From assembly GCA_035236585.1 (NCBI GenBank), contig CP141136.1:50919136-50983135 (forward strand): 64,000 nucleotides of DNA, in the 5' to 3' direction. Below are positions 36,791-49,824 of the stretch, in pieces. The translations under genes and the position numbers were made by a program. The first letter of the stretch is position 1, and each line of letters opens with the position of its first letter. Origin of the DNA: Warburgia ugandensis (lineage: Eukaryota > Streptophyta > Magnoliopsida > Canellales > Canellaceae). The notes below the pieces were generated by a model, which was not told the origin of the DNA, did no database searches, and was given only the letters and a program-made list of their open reading frames with translations.

Positions 36791-38700
36791 GATCAGTACT
36801 AGATCATCTTCATCTCACAAAGAGCACTATAAGGCAAGATAGGTGGTTTCCTAAAAGAAAATGGGTTCTAATTGGAGAAAAGGATATCATGGAGAAGATT
36901 TTCTAAATAGGAAATCAGCTTTGGAATGGAGAGCAACATAATAGAAACTTGAAAAAACAATGGGAGCTAAAGAAAATAAATAGAAAAACCCAACCATAGA
37001 AGTAGAAACAAAAGTGATAGAAATTAGAAGGGGGAGAAACTAAAATTGAAATATTGGAGAGAAGGAAAGCAAAACATAAGAATAAAAGGAGGAGATAAAA
37101 GGAGTAAAAGAAAGTTCTTTTACCATAGTAGAAAGGACCAGAGGAGAACAATCATAAGGGAGATTCATGATTTCTTTCCTTGGTTAGAAATCCTTACTGT
37201 GAGACTATTGTAACAAGGCTTGGACCTTAGCTCTCCCTCTCTCAAATTTTCTACACTTAGAATAGAAAAAGCTAGTCGCCTATCCCCTCCCACTTATCTC
37301 CCCCATCTCATCCTCTACTTTATCTTACATAGACCAAAACCAAACCCCTCCCCAATTTCTTTTCAATGCTCCTCAATTACCTGACTCCTTCTCTGTTTAA
37401 ATTCTTCATAGTCGATCCCTAGCTTGTTCACTGCGTTCACTCTCTTTCTCGGTTAATTCACCCAAGACCAAACTAATATATCCCCATCTTTCTCTCTCAC
37501 TCCCTACTCCCATCCTTGCTTTTTGTCTCATCACTATTGGGAGACCCAAATTGCACACCACTGTCTCTTTCTCTCCCTCAATTCCACTCTCTCTAAACCA
37601 TCTCTGAACTTCACCACCTTCCCATTTGTTCTTCTTCTCCATTCACCACCTTTCCTAGTTACTAGTTTTCATTCTTCCCCTTTTCTTTTGCCCAATTTTT
37701 CTCCTCATTATTTCTTCACTGTCCCAATCATAGTTTTACCTTTTGTCGTCACTAGTTTCCCTATTTTACCATTTTGTTTTTCATTCCTTTCATCATCGAT
37801 TTTAGCTCATATTCCAACCTTGCTTTGTTTCAGTCCAACCCAATTCAATTTCACCCAATCTAGCTCCTCTTCCCATTCACTCCTTACAATATTCAAATAG
37901 TCCCTTGCATCATATTCTTCCTTGGAAAATTTCTTATTCCTTCGATTGAAACAAAAAATTGGGAAAATTCCATAATTGGCCATTGCACTTTAATTTAAAT
38001 TTCATTCAAATCCCTGTTTTTCTTTTTCTTAATTTTATGTTATTTTTATTTAGGACAGTTCTATCTATGTTTTGTTTTGTTCTCAAATTAATTCTAGGAA
38101 TAAAACAATCAAATCTTGTTTGATTAAAGCTTAACTGAATTAATGGTTTAGCTTTAACCAACAAGATCTAATTATTTCTTGATCATTTTCTCATCAGAAT
38201 TCAAATAAATTCTTAGACCTTACTCATAGGACAAGTCCTAATTAATCCATCATTCCTAATCTTCAATATTAGGTCTAGAAGTTTGATCTAAGTTGTCAAA
38301 AATCCAAAATATTTCCTTAGTCCAGATCATTAAAATTTTAGGAAATCTAAACAATCCAGCCATTGGATCCTTAATTAAAGATATGGGTGAGAGGTTGATG
38401 AAAGCCGATTAACTTTGATGACACCATATTTAAAGAAATTTTCTATAATCAAGTTAGGGAAGTGGATTTTATTTGTTATTTAGTTTAATTTCCTATCTTT
38501 TTGAACTTAGAATTGTGTAATTTTCATTAGTTAAATATATCCGAGTTTACAATTCATTGTTATTTAATTTATTTAACTTTTGGTCAATTAAATTTTATTT
38601 AAACTCCAAAATTTTAAGCCAAATCCATGTGGGATTGGCTCATACTTGTATAAGCTATATTGCAATAGCCCATGCACTTGTGGTAAACAATCAACAATTG
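36791..38700 (+). repeat. Remainder of element A 3' LTR (probable)
   Basis: No gene. The interval has a GA-rich part (36840-37110) and a TC-rich part (37210-37900) whose ORFs are low complexity. It ends with text like Athila/Tat U5 ends: ccatgtgggattggctcata, then tatattgcaatagcccatgc and acttgtgg (38626-38690). With 32036-32240 it gives an LTR of about 2.1 kb, reasonable for the lineage. The exact end is not fixed. Confidence 0.45.
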
Positions 38701-39377
38701 GTCTACCTATTCATGGTCATCTTACCAATTGTGAATTTTCTTAATACTCATTTGAAAATCATGTTTTTAACTTAGGATACTTTCTTGAATTGATTCTCCA
38801 ATCATGTGACTCCATTTGGCATGGCTCCTATTCAGCGTGATGGCTCCCTTTGATATCTCATTCTTTATTGGCTTGAGTGGCTAACTCCCTTGGCTTCAAG
38901 GCTTGAATGGCTTGGCTTCTTTTGGTTTCCTTGTTAGACTAGAAAACCTATACATGGCTCCAATTTTGATGCAAAGGTGATGAAAATGTATGGATTTTTG
39001 CATGGACCATTTTAGTCACCTTTGATGCTTCCCATTGCTTTTTGTTTTCCTTAAGATGATCATTAACATTCATTTAACTTTGAAATATTAAAATATAGGT
39101 CTTTGGCTTTCTATTGATCTTGATCTTCAAATCTCAGCTCACATGGTCTCCACCATTGGATCATCTTCTCAACACATACAAAAGAACAAAAACCGTAATG
39201 AAATCCTAGAAACTTATGATGACATACTTAATTTAGATTTGTTTTTGAACCTAAAATATATTAAACTTTTTAATTATTCGATGAGTAATGCATGTATTAC
39301 AAATTTTTGTGAGAACCTAAAATGACACATGGGCTACTAACTGGGTACTTTTTATACAAAATTGAATGCTTATCACA
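38701..39377 (-). repeat. 3' LTR start of Athila-like element B (probable, truncated)
   Basis: On the minus strand the LTR begins at 39377 as TGTGATAAGCATTC, right after the G-rich ctagtcagggg. This matches the corresponding boundary of element A at 32036. Leftward it is AT-rich and unrecognised, and it meets the probable end of element A near 38700. Whether A cut into B or the reverse is not resolved. No genes. Confidence 0.45.
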
Positions 39378-40949
39378 CCCCTGACTAGCATTTTGCCAGT
39401 CTCAAGAAAAACATGCACAAAATCATGAAAATAAAAATGGTTTTCATTTTTGTATGTACTAATGATTGCATTTAGCATATGCTACAAATCATAAAACCAC
39501 TAGGTTACCCCTCATGGATGAGTTAAGCCTTGTGAGGGTTTACAGTGAATATACTAAAAAATTTCATAAGGCTAAGTCCTGTTATTTATTTCATAGAATT
39601 TTCATCTATCAACACTTTATTTACTTTAATAACTTAATAAAGACGAATAAAAAATTCTACAAGTTACCCATATATCAAACCAATCTTATTCCAGTTTCAC
39701 TTAGAGTGCATATGTGTATAGGCTACATAAGTTAGGATTTCTAACTAGGCATGCTTATACTCTATTGGAAAAATATCTTGACCTCAAATTCTTACTGGTA
39801 TACACTAAAAAATAAAGCTCTCAAAGAAAGGGGTCAAACAAAATTGACTCAGTATGTGATGAGATGCAATGATACTGATGCTTCACATAATCATATAAGC
39901 ATGAATGAGACAAAGACCAATAGGGCTAATTTACCTTAATTCCTTCCTACTTATATCCTCATTAAGGCTATGTTCCACCTAAGATCAATTGGTCTTTAGA
40001 TAAGATGCAATGTGGCAATGTAGGCTTGGGAATGGTTCTAAAAGAAGTGTTATAAGGATTCAAATTTCAAATCTTAGTAGAGGTCTTCAATTAATTGTTG
40101 GACAACTTTACTTTTATTTTCTACTAAAGTGAATATCTTTTCTACTTTCCCTTTCCCTTTCCCTTTCCCTTTCCCTTCCCCTTCATTTTTGTTCTTGTTT
40201 ATATTTCTAATTTTCTAACTCTTCTTTATATTTCTCTCTTTTCTTCTTCTTTTTTTTCTTAAGGAATGGCTTTTTATTCATAAGCACTTTAATATTTTTC
40301 ACTTCCTTTTAATTTTGTCTTCTTCAAACATTTTCAACCAACTCTACTCATTTTTTTAAAAGATAGACAATGGATATTTAATTGAATTTCTTTGGTTAAG
40401 GTAAATGGGATGTTGAAAGGAAAAGGCTTACCAAGAGGCTCAAAGGGTCTCATTAGTGGTATAACATACCAGATAGGCTTTATGTCTCTAGGCTAAAACA
40501 TGAATGACCTATATCATTTGTTAGGTTTCTTAAAATCCTATTAGATTTAATAAATATTTTAGGAAACTAAGTTAGTACTCCTATTGTAATTCTTGAAAAT
40601 TGACCATAACAAAGAACATTAGGATCTCTCAAAGTAATGTAAGCTAAAGGAAACATGGAAATATTTATAACCCTAAAAAAGATAGTAGTCTCTAAAACTC
40701 ACTTGGGTATATAGGTCTCCATAGATTTCCTATGGGTCTATAAGTCATAAACATCTATTAGTCTAGACTTATGACCTGTGTGTAAGTGTTTACTAATATT
40801 TAACTTTTTGTAAAATGCTTTAGGATATGAATAAATTGTAGAACTAATCATATGCATTTCTATTAAGAAGTTAAGGTAGGAGAAATACTAAGATTCTAAT
40901 AATCAAATTCTCATTACAATAAAGGAACTTTGACCTAAAAACTTTGGAT

Positions 40950-40994
<45 letters not shown>

Positions 40995-41340
40995 TTTATT
41001 ATTTTTTTAAAGAAAAACTTGAAATCTCATGCATGTCTATAGCCCTCAACTTGAACTAAACATTGTCCTCAATTTGAAAATACAGGACCTTTATATGATA
41101 AATGGGTAATGTAGAATAATGAGAGTTTCTAAAATCCCAGGTTGCATCCCAGTGAGTGTTAAGTTTTACATCTTCAGCCAGACATATGATGCCATGGTGA
41201 ATGTAAATTTAATGATGAATGTTAGACTCTTGGTGAATGCATGTGTCATGGGACATGCTAAGGTGGGTCATGATATATTGGTTCCTCAAGTAATGTTTCT
41301 TCCACTTTAAGTTCTATCAACTTTAGATAGCATTTCAACC
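39378..41340 (-). other. 3' noncoding region of Athila-like element B
   Basis: This lies between the integrase end and the 3' LTR on the minus strand, and it shows no env-like ORF. It is homologous to element A at 31250-32035. Two microsatellites lie inside: (CCCTTT)n at 40145-40181 and (CT)n at 40952-40993. Plus-strand ORFs such as 39466-39735 are antisense and show no domain. Confidence 0.65.
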
Positions 41341-41660
41341 TTTTTCCAATTGACTTTAGAGATCTCTCCATCCTTTTCTATCTCAACAGCCTCATGAGGG
41401 TAAATGGTATGTACTATATAAGGGCTAGTCCATTGTGATCAATGTTTTCTAAGGTTAGATGTAATATGGAATTATACATAAGGACTTTTTGTCCTAAGGA
41501 AAAGGACTTTGTAAAGATATGTCTATCATTATTGCTCTTCATTTGGTCTTTATAGTTTTCCTAACTCATATGCATCTTTCCTATATAGGAGTCTTATATG
41601 TAGTTTGGTATGCCCATAATGTGTTGCAAAGTCTCAGAGTTGGGCACCATTGATTGTCTT
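41341..41660 (-). pseudogene. Integrase C-terminal remnant (element B)
   Basis: On the minus strand the sequence reads SLGQKVLMYNSILHLTLENI, matching the plant gypsy integrase tail (QKVLLYNSRLHLFPGKL), followed by an ALI-stop-YIPF segment. The zinc-binding and DDE core parts are absent: reading from RNase H, the sequence jumps directly into this tail near 41660. The deletion removed most of integrase. Confidence 0.75.
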
Positions 41661-43060
41661 GCTAGAATAATATATCACAAGGGGATGTTTATCAATACAT
41701 TGCCTAGACACAACCTTGATTGCATAGTCTAGTGGTCAAATAATTGGTGTAGAAGTCAACTCAACCTTTAGGCACTCAAATGCTTTTATAAAATTTTCAT
41801 TAAGTCAAAAGTTTCCTCCTTCATAAGTAAATTGTGTAGGGGCATAGCATATTTACTAAAGTCCTTGATGAATCCTCTTTAAAAACAAGCATGGTCTAAA
41901 ATTGAGCCAATTTATTTCACAATCCTTGGTGGAGGAAGGTTAAAGATTAAATCCACTTTGGCTTTATCTACTTCTATACCTTATGTGGCATGATGTGGCC
42001 GAAAACAATGTCATTTTGTACCATGAAATGACATTTCCCCCAGTTCAACACTAAATTCTTTTCCTGACACCTAGCAAGGACAAATTTTAAATGATGCAGG
42101 TATTCATCAATGATAATCCAAACACTAAGAAATCATCCATAAACACTTCTATGAACCTCTCCACCGCATCTGAAAATATGCTCAACATACACCTTTTGAA
42201 AAGTAGTTGGAGAGATACAATATCTAAAAGGCATATGATGGTAGGCAAAGGTCCCAAAAGGGGAGGTGAACGTTGTTTTGTCCTAGTCCTCAGGTGTTAT
42301 GGGGATTTGGTTATAGTCAGAATAACCATCAAGAAAGTAATAATAACTATTACTAGATAACCTTTCTAGCATTCGATCTATGAAGGGAAGAGGAAAGTAG
42401 TTTTTCCTTATGATTGAGTTTAGTTTTTGTTAATTGGTACAAACTATCCACTCAGTGGTCATACGAGTTGGGACTAACCCATTATCCTCCTTTTGGATTA
42501 CCATGACTCCAAACTTCTTGGGTACAACCTAAACTGGGCTAACCCAAGTGTTGTGAGATACAGGGTAGACAACACCAACATCTAGGAGTTTAATCATTTT
42601 GTCTCTCATTACCTCTTTCACATTAGGGTTTAGAATCCCTTGTGTTTCTCTAGATGATTTAGCATTTTGCTCTAGATGGATTCTATGCATACAGATAGTA
42701 AGGCTAATTCCATTGATTTTCACTATGGTCCACCCTAAAGTTGTTTTATGTTCTTTAAGAACATTAAGAAGCTTATCTTCTTATTTTTTATCTAGATCTG
42801 AGGTTATGATTATAGGCAATGTTTCATCTAGTCCTAAGTAGGAATATTTTAGATTTTTAGCCAATGGCTTAAGGATAAAGTAGGTGGCTTCACTGCTAAA
42901 GGTATTGGGACAAAATTGGAAGGACAAAGTGGTTCCACTAGAGATTCTCCTTTGGGAGGTATCCATTATAGGTATAGCATCTAAAAGAAATTTTACCTCA
43001 TCAATGGACTTGTTTATATCAAATTCATAGTTAAAGTGCACTAGACATGCATCAAGTTGG
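41661..43060 (-). pseudogene. Ty3/gypsy reverse transcriptase-RNase H remnant (element B)
   Basis: Minus-strand order: LKPLAKNLKYSYLG (about 42880-42840), CMHRIHLEQNAKSSRETQG with VKEVMRDKMIKLLDVGVVYP (42700-42560), GWVSPV, FGVMVIQKEDNG, then GYSDYNQI, TTFTSPFGTFAYHHMPF (about 42270-42215), and the catalytic FMDDF at 42143-42129. After this come NLVLNWGKCHFMVQND and RNase H fragments (41760-41690). The catalytic DD is intact, unlike in element A. Stops and frameshifts still split the frame, and the RNase H to integrase section is deleted. Confidence 0.87.
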
Positions 43061-43480
43061 TCTAAGAAAGGAGATGGTGGATTAACATCTAAAATAGACC
43101 TTCAATTAAATTTACTCATCTATGTATAGATGTTGATGATTAGAATTAAAAGCTTTGAGTTGATTTTCACATTATCAAAAGATAATTTCATCATACCATT
43201 TTTACAATTGATGATGCCATTGGATGTTGCCAAAAATGGATGTACAAGAATGACCAAGATCTGACTACCAGGTGGTTTGACATTGGTTGGGTATGTAGGA
43301 CAATGAAATATCCAAGAAAGTAAAAATTGTCCCCCTATATTAAAACATCCTCAACCATACCACATGGAATATTTACTGATCTATTTGTTAATTGTAAAGT
43401 TTGTTATCTTAATGTCACAGATTCCTAGTTGCTCATAAATAGAAAATGGCACTAGGTAACACTAGTTCTTAAATAAAGTA
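43061..43480 (-). pseudogene. Ty3/gypsy protease remnant (element B)
   Basis: Minus-strand segments: IYEQLGICDIKIT (43440-43400), IPCGMVEDVLI and FYFLGYFIVL (43375-43295), then ILVILVHPFLATSNGIINC and MMKLSF (43265-43180). These match the flap and C-terminal half of Athila-type protease. The catalytic D-L-G-A segment expected just upstream (about 43500-43470) is not clear, so the active site seems lost. Stops are present. Confidence 0.8.
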
Positions 43481-43649
43481 GGACCTATCAATGACATGTC
43501 TTCCTATAACACACTGAGTAATGGAATATTGATTTGCACATGCTTGAACACATCCATTATATCATGGAAATTGATTCCTTTCATGGCCTTGTTTAATAGT
43601 TGAGGGAATGGGGCTTTAGGGACATAAGATGCTTCTTTTATAGCTCAGA

Positions 43650-45092
43650 TGGAGTAGGAGATTTTTTCCTTTTCTCTTTTTTCTATATTTTAGCTAGTTC
43701 ATTCTCCTCTACAGTTTCCTTAGTTTGCTCTACTTTATTATCAACCTGATGCCCACTCTTAATGGTAGTAATAGACTTTAATTTCTCATGGGGCCTTTGG
43801 GTATGTAAATTGGACCCTAATTCAATCTGGCACCTAGGGTTTTGAATTAGCTGACTAGGACCCTTTCCTCTATCACTCAAAGCAGTTGACAACTGGTCAA
43901 TTTGCATTTATAATTTGGCAATATCTTGAGAATTGAGATTTGTTCTCTATCTACTATCAATGATGGCCTATGAAGTTTCATCCTAGCATTTTAAAATTCT
44001 TCCCATAAATGATTGCAAGTTTCCTCAAAGGTTGGTTTCTTTGGTTGTTGAGGAAGTTGAAAACTAGGTGGTTGCTATTGAATTGACATTTTAGGAAAGC
44101 TTTATGCATGGGATTCATCGACCATGACAAGGGTTATTGCTAGGGTTGTGATATGCATTCACCTATTCTAAAAGATTTTCCATGGACATACTATTGGATG
44201 GACATGTTGAGGTTAAATGTGCTAGGCTAGAATAAATAAGACAAACCACTTATGGAGGTTTCCTAGATACCTGGACAGTCATGAAGGTTTGAAACATATT
44301 TTCAAGCTTTCCCACTCTTCAACCCAAAGAGTCAAACTTATCCCTACTCTCAATCATAGAGTCAAGCTTCTAGGATATATCTGAGGTCACTCCTATTTCA
44401 TACAAGCCTTCTTTCTTTTAAGGTTGGATATTTCTCTCTCCCATTCAAATAATCCCATTGCCAAACATTGTCAGCTAAAGTTTGAAAAGTTCCATGCCTT
44501 TGCGTCATTTTTCAACATGAGTGTTTCTCCACTAGTTGCATATACCATTTGCCTATTTTGAGGTGTAAGTGTCTTAGTAGTATTGAACTTGTTACCACTT
44601 CTCAAAACCATGGTGAGAACACTTTTGCGGCAACTCATTCCACCTTTACTAGCATTCATAATATTTCTCATCATCTTTTTGCTGAAAATTAATGATCTCC
44701 CTACAAAGGGCATTAGTCTTATGGATGGGGAAGAACTTGCTTAGGAACTTTTTAAGCAACTAGTCTCATGTTGCAATGGAACCAATCTCTAATGAAATCA
44801 ACCAAGATTTAGCCTTATCTTTTAAGGAGAAGGGAAACAACCTAAGTCAAATAGAATCATCCAAAACATTTTGAAATTTGAATGTATCACTAATATTAAG
44901 AAATTCCTCCACATGTAAGTATGGATCTTTTCTCTCTCGACCATAAAATGTTGGGAGTAACTATATGACTCCAGGTTTAAGTTCAAAGTGGTCTGAATGG
45001 TTGGTGATAATGTGATGCATGATGGGGTATTTAGTTGAAGTGGTGTATATAAATCTCTAATGACCTTATGCTCAACTTCTACTGGTGGTTCT
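43650..45092 (-). pseudogene. Ty3/gypsy gag remnant (element B), split by LARD-2
   Basis: Minus-strand order: VEVEHKVIRDL near the insertion (45070-45040), LRLFPFSLKDKAKSWLISLE (about 44840-44780), the GSIATWD segment, then a zinc knuckle at 44243-44202. The knuckle reads C-L-I-Y-S-S-L-A-H-L-T-S-T-C, so the second Cys is Tyr, a single G-to-A type change. The region MQIDQLSTALSDR (43907 on) is the gag-protease linker. Stops and frameshifts occur throughout. The first gag codons lie beyond LARD-2 at 58369 on, where the frame reads NQIAEQ up to the junction. Confidence 0.85.
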
Positions 45093-48000
45093 TGTGACGA
45101 CCCGGGTTTTTGAAAACATGATTTGTAAAGTATTTTGAAAGGCAGGGCCCTTAAGAGTGTAAAATTTTTTCGCAAAACAAAGCAGCGGAAATTCTTTTCT
45201 TTAGAACTTGTTTTGAAAACCCAAGTCACCACTTCATACATAACATAAGTACAATTTGTGTACAAAATAAAATTCCATTGAAGGAATATACTTTTATTAA
45301 ACTCCAGGATCCATCCAGTGGTTCACAAGACTGACCAAATCTAGTACAATACTTGTCCAAATTACATAATCCAAAACTCAAGCTCACCATACAATAAAAC
45401 TCTCAACAAATAAAAATACATGTCTTCAAGGGTATACCTTGAAGATTATTCTCTTCAAGTCTTCTATAGTCTTCAGCTCCTAAGTCTCCTTCCTGGATCG
45501 AGATATTGCAACAAGTACAATATCTCACAAGCAATGCTTGGTAGGGGATTCAAGAAACATAATAATTGACAATGTAATTCCAATCCTTCATAATCTCGTT
45601 ATCCTCAAACATACTCTTTATTTTGTAAGTTATGTATATCTATATACATACATACCCTTCATGGGTAAACCAATTAAATTTGTGAAAATAGTGAAATATC
45701 ATTCCCAACTAAGTCGATCAATTCTCTTTATGTTGAGAATTTAGTATTACTGACTAATCTCATACTGGGAATTTCCCTTCATGGGAAACATTGGTAATAT
45801 AAAATTACCTAGCATTTCATTATGCTATAACATAAGGCATTTCACTATGCCTGTTCCCATATGCATCATAGTGCAAAATAATCAGAAAGGTTGCTATGCT
45901 GCAGTCTGATCCGTACTAGCGCGCTCGGATAACTGCCCTGTTCACCACTGATACCACGGTGGAAAATATTATGTCACTGCCCGTATGGGGGGGCAAGACT
46001 TTCACAGTGGTGGCCTTCCCATAATTGCCACCACCCGACTTTTAGCCTCTCATTGGGCAAGGTATCATCATATCATCAAATTTCAAGGAGCGGGTGGCCA
46101 AACCCTCATAACTCCTCTAGCAATAGCATCCCCTAGGCTCATGCCTATTAAAACAAACTCACAAGCCTCCAAGCTTGTATGTAAAATAGATTTCATATAT
46201 ATATATCAGACCATATGTCTGTTTACTTAGGGCTGAAATATTTTCTAGTTCCCTATTCACTTATAGTTTAGTCCTTAACCATCTTATAGGTGTTTGGTTG
46301 GATCATAAGGTTTTCAAGAGATTTACTACAAGTATTATCATTACTCTTGTCAACATAAGATCATGAGTACAATCATGAATATCTCATGTAAATGCATTAA
46401 TCAAATCCTCCTACCTTTAAGGATTGATCTCTTTTCCCCAATCTTCCATGATCTTGGCCGATGTATGTAATACGTACATCCATACATATTGTCAATATAT
46501 AAATTATGAACAATCCTATTGTTCACTAGATCTGATGTTTAGAATGATCTTTAGATCATTCATATCTAAGTATTTTTCTATCTCTAAGTCTTTGTATGTT
46601 CATCTCCTTGATCTTGATCTTTCATAGATCCTTTGATTGACAATCTACTCATGTTGATAAAGATCAAGGTCCTAGATCTTCTATCATCTAGTTCTTCTTT
46701 GATCTAAGTTCAGTTCTTGGATCATCCCTATGGAGGATGATCTTGGTTTTCTTCCTTGAATCACCTTTGATCAAGGGTTTGGATTATCTAATCTAAATAA
46801 CTATAACAAGTATACTAAACATACATACCAAGTACAATATAGTGTTCTTATCTTTATTGTTCTTGATCATCCAAGATTTAATAGATCTTGTTTGATCATC
46901 CTTATCTGACTTACTGTTTTTATTAGGGTTAGGTAATTTACTAACCTTTTATGCTCTTATGATTATTATTCAACCAGTTAATGTGCATGGTTGAAGGTAG
47001 CTTATTCAAGCCTAAATCTAGACTTGCTCCTCTTATTTCCAATTGGCTAAGGCTTACTAGTTGAATGGGTGAACACAAAGTGGTTACTTCAATCCTCATG
47101 TAAGGAGGCGTTTAGACCTCACAAACGTCACCAGAAGGTAGGGGAAGAGCGAGGCTCTATTAGATAACCCCCTTAACCACTATGTTCATCATTCACTAGG
47201 ATGACCATAGCTCAACCTTTCATAAGGTTCCTATAAGCATGTTTACCCTAAGTACTCTTTCTAATGGATTTTAATTAAGTCCATGAATATTTATAATGTC
47301 ATTCATGGGGTTTATTATTCTTTCCTAATTTGGGCCAAGGATTTGATAATCCTTATATTGTCCTACTAACTATAGCCCTTACTAATTAAGTCCAAAGTAC
47401 TCCATTCTTATTTGTGTCATGAAACTCTACTTTCTCATTAGAATACATTTTTGATGTTTTATGCTTTTTATCACATAACAAGTAAATCTACTACTAACAT
47501 TCCACTATAAATGAATTATAAATTTAAAGCATAAAACTACTTAGTTTAACATTCAATGAAAATGAGGCAAGGTACTTAAATTAACTCTAGCACCTTATGA
47601 TAAGAATGAACACATAAACTCTAAATGTTATACTAGCATGCTTTATAACGTAATAACATAAAATGAAACTAATTAGATTTACATTTTTAGAAACCTTTCC
47701 TTATGATCCAACCATTTGATCTTAGATCTTTGCCTTTGATTAAGGACTTTAGTTATATTTAGAGAATTTTCTCTATTAAGGTCAAAAGATCACATTGATC
47801 TATTTTTATCATAATCCATCCATGATTTCCTTGGATTTCATCATATAAACAGTTATTCTTTCCATCCCAAGGATCTGATCACACTTGATCTCATTGATCA
47901 AGTGGGTCCCTTTGTATTTTTTTTTTTGGGTTTTTCTATCATAAAGGGTAGATCCCTTAATATATCTCATATATATCCAATTTAAACATAGATATAACTT

Positions 48001-49824
48001 TATTTAAGTATTATATCATTATGAAAACATGTTTCTAAGATCTGATCATCTCAGATCTTGAAAATCTATGTAATTGGAAACTTAATTCTTAAATACAGAA
48101 AGTTTTTATTGAATAACATGTCATTTTTATTATTCCATAAGAAAATAGAGGTCTCAAGCTTTCCATAGCTTCTTTCCGATCTCAATTTGGAGTTCATATG
48201 ACTCCAGAATTGATCCTGGAAGTTCACAGTCCTTCCTAGGGCCTAGATTTGATCTGGGCCCAAGGAAAGGACGGCCCAGATTAGTCGGGCGGAACGACAG
48301 GCGGAACGAACCGGCGGAACGAACCAGGCGTCGTCGGGCGCGTCCGCTGGGACGAAATCCCGACGCGCGCCTGCGGGACGTCCACAGACGCGGACGGGAC
48401 GAGCGGAACGCCCGTCGTCCGCGCGCCCGCAAACCGGGCTGTCGCTGGGCGCGTCCGCTCGTCCTTTGGACGGACGCGCCTTCCGTGCGCTTGAACAGAC
48501 GCTCCACTCGTATCGCACGCGCCGTTCCGACGGTGCGTCACGTGGGCGTCGTCTGATCTGGAGATCGGACAGTCCATTCTGGACCGTCCAATCAATCCTC
48601 TTGCAATTGAGGGCCCAAAAGGTCTCTGATTTTTATGAAACTTCTACCCTAGGGGTTTTGGACCCTTTTGGATCGATTGGTACAGTCAGATTTATCATCT
48701 GAGCACTCCATCATCCCTAATTAAGGGTTCTGTTGTTTACTTTATTTTTATCTTTTTATTATCAAAATTAATTACAGTAAAATAAAAATTACATAAAACA
48801 TTACTAAAAATATAGGAAAAGGATTTCCACTTACTTGATTGAGGAGAAAACTTGATTTACATGCCCAATTAAAAAAATACCTCGTTGATGACGATATAGC
48901 CTAAAATCCACCTTTCGCGTAAATACCGTTGTTTGAACCGTTGGATCTTGAAATTTCTTTGGGGGTTTTGTAGAATAGATGTGTTGGGATGTTTTGGACG
49001 GTGGAATTGATGAAATTAGATCTAGAACAGAGTGCCTAATTGAATTTAGGTCTCTTGTTCTAATCTAAAAACAAATTGGAAAAAGATTTAGCTCTTGGAA
49101 ATTTTGGGGTTTTGGGAGGGATCCTAGATCTAATTTTTCAAGGGGATTGAAGATAATTTCGTGGGGATTGTATGAGGATTTTTGGAAGATTTTTGGGGTT
49201 GTATTTATAGGCATTTTGGGTCTTTTTTCATGATTATAATATGTATTTTTTAATATAAAATGGCATGAAAGTCTTTAATGCTCCCATACCTAACCCATGA
49301 CTAGCTGATCTTTGTTGACCCATGTTTCACATGGGCTGCTGATCAAAGTGGTTGTTGGGGACGTGGTGGTCCCCATGTGGGCCCCATGTGGGCCCCACAT
49401 GGTGTAAAAAGTCCGTTTTGCCCTTTATGCATAAAACTTTGGGTTTTATTCCCATGATCTCGGATTTGAGTGTACTTAGTGGCGTTGGATTCGTATTTCT
49501 CAGTACATTCTAAATTTTGATGTTTCATATTTTGATTTTTGGAATATTTTGATTTTTGGGTAAAATTACTATTTTACCCTTTTTGTCCAAAAATGAAAAA
49601 CTTAAGGATTTCTCATCCGAATTCGAAATTTGTCGTGCTTACAGTCATTTTGAAGGGTTTGCTAAGTTTAATTTCAATTTTACATGTCTTATGATTTGAT
49701 TATACTTTTATAAAAAGTATATTTTAAATAACCCTAATATTTCAGCCCGAAATATCTAAAACTCAAACTTTATTGATTTTTCTCAATCAATTTACAAAAA
49801 AAAAAAAAAATGGGGGTTATTACA
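45093..49824 (-). repeat. LARD-2 left LTR (3' LTR in element orientation)
   Basis: Plus-strand ends are TGTGACGACCCGGG and GGGGGTTATTACA. TATA box at 49201-49210 on the minus strand (CTATAAATAC). CpG block at 48264-48585. An A-tract of about 15 bases lies at 49796-49810. The rest is collinear with LARD-1 LTRs with scattered substitutions. Confidence 0.93.
48264..48585. other. CpG-dense block in LARD-2 left LTR
   Basis: About 310 bp of very GC-rich sequence in an otherwise AT-rich LTR. It holds three tandem copies of ggcggaacga (48289-48327), repeated gacg/cgtc motifs, and a perfect 9 bp inverted repeat (gcgcgtccg at 48449-48457, cggacgcgc at 48471-48479). LARD-1 LTRs have a short replacement here (about 21625-21650). 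The old LTR copy has a CpG-depleted relative at 6620-6845. It lies several hundred bases downstream of the TATA box, so within the transcribed leader. Several overlapping ORFs (for example 48154-48507) arise because few stops occur in such DNA; I do not call them genes. Confidence 0.85.

Noticed and set aside
37406..37900. ORFs on both strands (78 and 125 codons) in a TC-rich region
   Set aside because: Low complexity, no domain, overlapping on opposite strands, and inside a probable LTR.
45093..45265. Minus-strand 147-codon ORF (44822-45265) as a novel fusion gene
   Set aside because: It simply runs from the LARD-2 LTR edge into the gag of element B across the insertion junction; its N-terminal part recurs at every LTR start.
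48154..48595. Overlapping Arg/Ala/Ser-rich ORFs of 78-117 codons in the CpG block (and 56770-57172)
   Set aside because: They occur in several frames on both strands, lack any known domain, and follow from scarcity of stop codons in GC-rich DNA. They change frame between the two LTR copies.
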